A program made the translations under genes and the position numbers. A DNA stretch of 64,000 nt from Leptidea sinapis (lineage: Eukaryota; Arthropoda; Insecta; Lepidoptera; Pieridae): assembly GCF_905404315.1 (NCBI RefSeq), contig NC_066288.1:6844501-6908500 (forward strand), in the 5' to 3' direction. Positions 58,337 through 64,000 of this stretch are shown here, piece after piece (position 1 is the stretch's first letter; each line of letters begins with the position of its first letter). The notes under the pieces were generated by a model that saw only the letters and a program-made list of their open reading frames with translations, had not been told where the DNA came from and did not search any database.

Positions 58337-58540
58337 ACGGCCGTTTTCAATAAGATATCTATACTTAGTTTAACTTACTAGAGGTAGACAAATCTATCCT
58401 TTTACGCTTACTTACATTTCAATAACCTATCGTCTGACATCTAACCTATATTGGACAGAACTATGGATAGATAAGATGTTGTCATTGAGCGGTGATAGCA
58501 ATTTAACCGTAACTAGAGATACGTTATTGAAAACGGCCGT
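58337..58540. mobile_element. MITE-M, 204 bp
   Basis: Perfect 17-bp terminal inverted repeats: ACGGCCGTTTTCAATAA at the left and its exact reverse complement at the right. The interior is AT-rich and non-coding. The outer 9 bases (ACGGCCGTT) match MITE-B, so the two families may have been moved by related transposases. The flanks do not show a clear duplication. Confidence 0.8.
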
Positions 58541-58544
58541 AAAC

Positions 58545-59181
58545 CTATATGACACATGTAAACTTCAGAGTCGTTTTAATACCTTTTTAGTAAAACGAAT
58601 GACGTCTTATAAATTTTGACATGAAGAACTAACTTCCTTCACAACAGAAAACATTGACATATAAATTTGACATTTGACTCACCCATTTGAAAATTATGAT
58701 TATATATTAGGCAGAGTGAAAAGAAAATTAAATCATATGAATCCGGCAATCACGGATTGATAGACGGCCTCCGCACCACCACTTGTGTCGCCAATTTATC
58801 GCGATGTTGACTTATAAATGTTTCTGGAATGTGGTGAAAAATTAGACTGAGAGAGGAGAAGCCTGCCTACCACTGCCATATGCGAGAGAGAAAGAGAACC
58901 CAGCAAACTGGCGCCGTAACGCGTTACGTTACGAAACGGTTTACCCTCCTATAAAAGTTATCACTTCAAAACAAATAGCACTTATAATGGTGATAAATTG
59001 AGACCAAATTATGAATACAATGCTCTTAAAAATATACTTTAATTAATAACTAAATCCACCTTACGGTATTAAAAATACGCACAAGGAAATAATTGTAAAA
59101 GAAAAATCGAATACATAACTATTGTTAAATTTTGACGTGATAAGACTCCTTGACCATTGTTATAATTTACTCACTTCTACT
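58545..59181. other. Region upstream of 7B2, no feature assigned
   Basis: It holds a TATAAAAG at 58950-58957 and a GC-richer stretch around 58880-58945 (GTAACGCGTTACGTTACG, a short palindrome). This could include the 7B2 promoter and 5' exon, but nothing in the sequence proves it. Confidence 0.2.
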
Positions 59182-59496
59182 ACCAGTGAGCGGCTCCTTT
59201 GCACAGGATGCCGGCTAGTTTATGGGTATCACAACGGCGCCTTTTTCTGCCGAGAATCAGTAATGTGTAAATATTACTGTGTTCCGCTCTGAAAGGCGCT
59301 GTAGCTAGTGATATTACTGGGAAATTGATACTTAACGTCTCATCTCATCTCTCAAGGTTAGGACCGCAATTGTAGTGCTGCTCATTTTTGGGTTTTTCAA
59401 GAATCCTGAACGGCACTGCATTGTAATGAGCAAGGCGTATCAATTACCATTAGCTGAATGACCTGCTCGTCTCGTCCCTTATTTTCACAAAAAAAA
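59182..59496 (+). repeat. SINE-A copy upstream of 7B2
   Basis: Full-length but diverged SINE-A copy, from ACCAGTGAGCGGCTCCTTTG to a tail CTCGTCTCGTCCCTTATTTT and an A-run. It lies 200 bp upstream of the first 7B2 coding exon, so it sits in either the promoter or a 5'UTR intron. Confidence 0.85.
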
Positions 59497-59696
59497 CTTC
59501 AGTGATAATGTAGCTTAGATTATGCGACTTTGATAATGCGTTGTCTTAAGAGATGCTTGCGTTTAACAGCTCCAAGGAATAAAGTAGATAGTTATTATTA
59601 TTTAAGGCGAAGCAATGATTTTTATGCAACATTTCAGATAATTTATTTATTAAAATTTCTTCATGTTTATATTGTTTGTCTATTTGCAGTACCACA

Positions 59697-62600
59697 ATGC
59701 ACCGCCTCGTGGCTATGTTCTTTCTAATAAGCGTCGCAAGAGCTATGGGATTCCGCCCCCATGGTTCTATTGGGGGAGAGGTTTGTAATTTCTTTTTTAT
59801 ATATATTAAATATTTTTCAATGAAGTTTGGATGAATTTCGCTGATTTTTCACATAATTATTTAAAAAAATTAAATATTAAAATATTTATTCCTCTAACAA
59901 AAATAGTACGAATGTAGTATTGAATCTGACCTTCTAGTGTGTGTGTGGGGAAGTGGAGAGAGCCACGATTTTCGATATCAATTTTATTTTATGATAACCA
60001 CCAGTGGGAGGCTCCTTTGCACAGGATGCCGGCTAGATTATGGGTACCACAACGGCGCCTATTTCTGCGGTGAAGCAGTAATGTGTAAGCATTACTGTGT
60101 TTAGGTCTGAAGGGCGCCATACCTGGTGAAATTACTAGGCAAATGAGACTTAACAACTTATGTCTCATGGTGACGAGCGCAGTTGTAGTGCCGCTCAGAA
60201 TTTTTATGGTTTTTCAAGAATCCTGAGCGGCACTGCATTGTAATGGGCAGTATCAATTACCATCAGCTGAACATCCTGCCAGTCTCGTCCCTTGTTTTCA
60301 TGAAAAAAAAATGTTTATCTCATTTTTTCTCAGGACCGCTTCATGCTTACCGAAGCGTTGCTACATGAGATAGTGGATCACTTGGGCAGGAACGTGAACG
60401 ACGGCGCTACCTCCTACCTTGAGTTTCCTTCCAATGAAAGACAACTCAACCTGATAGCGCGCGCCTCCAAAGATATGGATCATGAACAACTTGATTATGA
60501 TTCATTGATTGAAGGAAATCCTAGCCCAAGTATTCGAGACCAGGAATATCTGCAACATAGGTTCGTAGATTTTTTTATATGACATTATACCGCGTCATTG
60601 CTGAAGAGATTGCGGGGTAGCCCTAATATCATTCTGCAAACCTTTGCTAGTTTTTGCATTACGGCTTCATGTGCCTGTTTAGTTATAATTGGACGAAGTT
60701 CCAAAAAAATATTCCAAACCACAATCATATCGAAATTGAGTTAAGAACACAAAGCTGGTCACGTGATTCATATTAACGGACTGACAAAAAATGGCATCCC
60801 TACTGTCACTGTTTAAATGACTTCGTGACTTAGTAGCCCAACCCACATGTATGGGTAACAAATATTTATTAAACTTTAAACATGAATTCCTTAAAATGTG
60901 GTGTTTGTGGCTTGGAACGCTTTTCAGGAAATATGAATTACTAACATAATTTAGGACATTTTACTAACAATTATTTTGGAATTTCTTCTGAATGAAATCA
61001 TTATTATTATATTATTATTTTCTCAGAATTGATTCCTTTTGAATTCTTTTTGATGTCACTTCTAACACTACCACCGTTTCGGAAACAAATAGCGCCTGTG
61101 AGTGAAGAAGCGGCGCAAGAAACTCTCCCAGCATTCTTTTTTGCGCTCTTTTTAATAAAATATATTGTACTGTATTTTGTTTTGCGCTCTTTTCAATAAA
61201 AATATACAATAGTGTACAGTCATTTCTATCGCTATAAAATAATCATAATCTTAATCTAAAAATACTCCCAGGCTGTCCGATCAATTAGATATTCAGCTGT
61301 AGAGTAAGAGGGTTTACGACAGACCTATTTTTTATAAAAAAAAATAAATTTATTTATAGATAATGCCTGAGCAGTGGCTGGGACTTTGTTATAAAAGTGT
61401 ATACATTTATCAAGTGTATATATTATCACAATGAGTTAAGGATTCAGAAAAAAAAATATTTAAGAATGGGATTAAAGAAATCAGTAATTACTTTAAATTA
61501 TTACAAATCAGCAATCTGAAAACATTTAACTTTACATGAAATATGTCAATATTTTGCTTGTACGTGGCAAAAAGTTCCTTAGAACCGCGTTGTGGAGCAA
61601 CGCTTCTCAAACATATTGTAAGGATTATTTACTAAGTTAGCAAGTTAGTTAGCATGCAATAGTGGGGTAATTGGACTTCCGTTGTTTACCCATCATGTAT
61701 ACTATATCAATAACCGTAATTCTTAACATCTGAATTAGCTCACTGTGGGGACACCAGTATGTAACCGGCGGTGCAGGAGAAGGGGAGCAGCGACTTCAAC
61801 CATCAGGACTCGTTCCGAATCGCCAGATGGTCAAGACAGATGCAGTACTGCCAGCTTATTGCAATCCTCCCAACCCCTGCCCAGTTGGTTACACAGGTAA
61901 TGTAATATAACTGTTAATGTAATGTAATTTAACTGTTAATGTAATGTAATGTAACGGTTAATGTAATGTAATTTAACTGTTAATGTTATGTAATGTAACT
62001 GTTAATCTAATGTAATTATTAATAAATTCTGACGGCAATTCGAACCACCATTACACATGTAAGTGTTATAGTTTTCCTTGTCTTCATGAATGCATACAAT
62101 CAAGGCTGATTTATTGCCGATTCTACTAGTTGAATTGAAGGAAACACGCCAACATAACATAACATATAAGATAAAAAGTTGTAAGGATAGTAACATTTAC
62201 TTGTGAAATGAGAGGGCTTAGTAATAGTAGTAGTTCTGGTCACGTTGGTCCTAAATTACACCAAACAAATTTGGATCCCCTGCGAGACTTTCTTTATCTT
62301 GTATTCCATCGATTCCAGTCTACCTTCAAAATTACTTCTATTACGTAATCTGAGTGAGCCTAGACACATTTGATCAGCAACAAAGAAAAGGTTGCAATGT
62401 TCAGAGATAAATTTTCCCAAAAAATGCTTATGCACAATATAATTAAAGAATAACATTTCATTTGCTGAAGAAGAACGTTTTTTTTTTTATTCTAGAAGAC
62501 CAAGGATGCATCAGCGAGTTTGAAAACACTGCTGCGTTCAGTCGAGAGTATCAGCTAGCTCAACGCTGTATGTGTGATGGTGAACACATGTTTAGCTGCC

Positions 62601-62752
62601 CTGATGACTCTTCGTCTGACCTGGACCTCCACTTCCCTGACCACAAGAATCTGGTTGCCAAAAAGTTTAACCCAGATGTTAGTAAACAACATCTTATTCA
62701 TTCAATTCAGAACATTACAACACTCTTACTCAGCATTGAAACGGTTAATTAA
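59697..62752 (+). CDS. 7B2: 7B2 neuroendocrine protein (secretogranin V homologue), four coding exons
   Basis: 7B2 is a secretory-pathway chaperone that binds prohormone convertase 2 (amontillado in flies), supports its maturation and inhibits it through a C-terminal peptide. Coding exons: 59697-59780, 60334-60560, 61739-61896, 62496-62752. All introns are GT-AG and phases join cleanly to 241 codons plus TAA. Residues 1-16 form a signal peptide (MHRLVAMFFLISVARA). Conserved blocks are SIRDQEYLQHSSLWGHQY (about 95-111), GGAGEGEQ (114-121), the PC2-binding PPNPCP (147-152), EFENTAAFSREYQ (164-176) and VAKK (210-213). Six cysteines lie at about 145, 151, 161, 181, 183 and 191. The start is the first ATG after an acceptor at 59688-59689, so a 5'UTR exon must lie upstream and is not located. 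I see no RRKR-like furin site before VAKK, and the tail after VAKK (28 residues) is not recognised. Identification is firm; the last ~25 residues are uncertain. Confidence 0.94.
60000..60311 (+). repeat. SINE-A copy in 7B2 intron 1
   Basis: Nearly full-length copy of the ~310-bp SINE-A: head CCAGTGGGAGGCTCCTTTGC, the palindromic-like GCCGCTCAG...CTGAGCGGC segment in the middle, tail ending in an A-run. The A-run ends 22 bases before the exon 2 acceptor, so the SINE forms most of the 553-bp intron and abuts the branch-point region. Confidence 0.85.
61020..61415 (+). repeat. LINE-C 3' end in 7B2 intron 2
   Basis: Matches the 3' untranslated end seen after the reverse-transcriptase fragment at 9562-9850: GAATTCTTTTTGATGTCACT near the start, GCGGCGCAAGAAACTCTCCC, and AATGCCTGAGCAGTGGCTGG near the end. 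It has a local tandem duplication of the TTTGCGCTCTTTT segment at about 61137-61205. The copy is 5'-truncated, as usual for LINEs. Confidence 0.8.
61895..62020 (+). repeat. 22-bp minisatellite spanning the 7B2 intron 3 donor
   Basis: About 5.5 units with consensus ATGTAATGTAATTTAACTGT plus TA. The first unit contains the splice donor itself (CAG|GTAATG at 61897), so the repeat grew out of the donor sequence into the intron. Each later unit contains a GTAATG that resembles the donor but lacks the preceding CAG. Confidence 0.85.
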
Positions 62753-62754
62753 TT

Positions 62755-63305
62755 CAAGCACCTGATTCCTGCCGCTTTAAATTGTGATATCATCTACTCC
62801 GTCTGAATATATTATGACATTCCTCGACAGTGCCATTTCAAGTAACACTTGCATATATAACTTCGAGCTATTTTATTAACAAGAAGGTATAAAATTAAGT
62901 ACTGAAGGCTAATTACAAGTTTTCACTTATAGTTAAACTAATAAGATTAAAAATTAAAACAAAAGAATTAACTTAAAGTCGCCAAGAATGTAAAATTTGC
63001 TGATTACATATTATAATAATAATAAAGTAGTGACTTTACCACAGGTATGTAAAATGGTAATAGGTATTGCTTAAGAGCTTGGTTATTGCCGCACGTTAAA
63101 AAATGTATCAGTTACAAATTTCTATAACCAAACTATGGAATGGTCTTTCACGTCCCAGGTTTCCCAGGACGATACGACATTAGCGAAGCGCGTACACCTT
63201 CTTAAAAAGCCGGCAACGTTCTTGGGATTCTTCTGGATTGCAGAAGAGTAGGCACTTAACATTACGTAACACGTATCTCGCTTCTCTCTTCTATAAATAT
63301 TAACT
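62755..63305 (+). pseudogene. LINE-G C-terminal and 3'UTR remnant downstream of 7B2
   Basis: From 62755 the sequence follows LINE-G copies at 12.7 and 14.3 kb: CACCTGATTCCTGCCGC, then GATATCATCTAC, then CATTTCAAG. After an unrelated ~280-bp insert it resumes near 63128 with TATGGAATG...CCAGGACGATACGAC, GCGCGTACACCTTC and GCCGGCAACG. It is strongly decayed. Its left end sits within a few bases of the 7B2 stop codon. Confidence 0.7.
63021..63026 (+). promoter_or_regulatory. Candidate polyadenylation signal for 7B2
   Basis: This is the first AATAAA downstream of the 7B2 stop codon, 269 bases after it. It lies in sequence inserted into an old LINE remnant. Use as the real signal is inferred only from position. 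Confidence 0.35.
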
Positions 63306-63577
63306 AAAATAATAAAATCACATCTTTAGGGTTTCAGGTGGCAGCTCAACTTATAAGTAGATATACTATATTATACGCTAATCCTTTGCCTTGGAACCTA
63401 GCTTACCAAAAAACAGACTATATTAATTTTATATACTAATATAATATAATAACTAATAATACTATATAATGATATGTAAATATTTATATACAATACGAAG
63501 CAAATGGTGTTGAATATTCGTAAAGCAAGGTGACTTGTTTAATGTAAGTACAAGTATAGTCCGATATAGTAACTTTA

Positions 63578-63992
63578 TGCGCGACCGTTCCACGGGATGA
63601 CAGACGCTGGCGGGGCCGGGGTAATAAGATGTCAGCGGATAGCGGGTGGTGTTGCGGGAAAGGCCAACAAGTGAGACTGCCATCCTTTCAAAATCTTTCA
63701 TATACACTAAAATCTGAAGTGCCGTTCGGTACACTACGCCCTGACCAAGTCTAACTCTCATTTTGTTTTTAAGATAGTTTATTTTGCACGGTCTTATAGC
63801 ATGTTTCAATAGTTTTCTTATATCATACTAATTATAAGCAATCTATTAATACATGTAAAATAAATGCGTTAAAAAGATCGGCGCCAATATGGTACCGATC
63901 TATGACACACCTCAGTGCCGGGCCATTGGCGATCGTGGAAGGTTAATACCCCTTCCCTACCACCGTCTGTCAGCCCGTGGAACGGTCGCGCA
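63578..63992. mobile_element. Terminal-inverted-repeat element (non-autonomous)
   Basis: The ends are inverted copies of each other. TGCGCGACCGTTCCACGGG on the left is followed by TGACAGACG, and the right end is the reverse complement with one mismatch over the first 28 bases. Weaker similarity runs to about 50 bases. The 415-bp interior is not recognised. A 115-codon minus-strand ORF (63462-63809) crosses the left end and is probably incidental. I could not settle a target-site duplication. Confidence 0.65.
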
Positions 63993-64000
63993 CGTAGTTG

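Noticed and set aside
59530..59727. 65-codon ORF overlapping the first 7B2 exon
   Set aside because: It is out of frame with the 7B2 signal peptide and runs through the intron acceptor.
1..64000. CRISPR array, operon or bacterial signals
   Set aside because: Repeat spacing, spliced gene, LINE/SINE content and AT-rich spacers are those of an insect chromosome; no regularly spaced short repeats with unique spacers were seen.

Overview
The window reads as a chromosome piece from a moth or butterfly (Lepidoptera). It is AT-rich and gene-poor, and it is packed with repeat types I know from lepidopteran genomes: a ~310-bp SINE-like element with a fixed head and tail, a Lep1-type helitron fragment, RTE and jockey/CR1-like LINE 3' ends, tRNA-derived SINEs and Penelope-like elements. 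Species cannot be named from the sequence. Family labels used here (SINE-A, MITE-B, LINE-C, repeat-D, TIR-E, MITE-F, LINE-G, LINE-H, LINE-I, repeat-J, repeat-K, MITE-L, MITE-M) are local names for this answer only.

One host gene is clear: a four-coding-exon homologue of 7B2 (secretogranin V), the neuroendocrine chaperone of prohormone convertase 2, on the + strand at 59697-62752. It encodes 241 residues with a signal peptide, the WGHQYVTGGAGEGEQ block, the PPNPCP segment and a VAKK motif. Its introns carry a SINE-A, a LINE-C 3' end and a 22-bp minisatellite that includes a splice donor. An old LINE begins a few bases after the stop codon.

Layout. 1-12 kb: LINE 3' ends, SINE-A copies, one MITE-B, a 5'-truncated LINE-C with a reverse-transcriptase fragment, and a Penelope-type inverted repeat enclosing a hammerhead-like motif near 11.7 kb. 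12-19 kb: LINE-G and LINE-I ends, tRNA-SINEs, MITE-B, and a fold-back MITE. 19.66-22.54 kb: a 2.9-kb DNA element with 33-bp terminal inverted repeats, an 8-bp near-duplicated target site, many copies of an 11-bp motif and a decayed ORF of a kind I cannot assign to any standard transposase. 23-28.5 kb: RTE and other LINE remnants, SINEs. 28.65-29.35 kb: a ~170-bp tandem repeat in which each unit carries heat-shock-element-like motifs, followed by a TATA box, a perfect four-unit heat-shock element and splice-site-like sequences. 30-38.8 kb: a large tandem duplication of a 3.4-4.2-kb composite repeat. 39-42.4 kb: Penelope-like GIY-YIG debris with a 52-bp inverted self-copy, then diverged and inverted copies of the same composite. 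42.5-58.6 kb: helitron-like, RTE, LINE, MITE and Penelope remnants with long stretches in which nothing is recognised. 59-64 kb: the 7B2 gene and a terminal-inverted-repeat element at the right edge.

The best candidates for something undescribed are the 19.66-22.54 kb element, the heat-shock-element satellite at 28.65-29.13 kb, and the hammerhead-like Penelope repeats. All family assignments were made by eye from motifs and internal comparison; no database search was possible.
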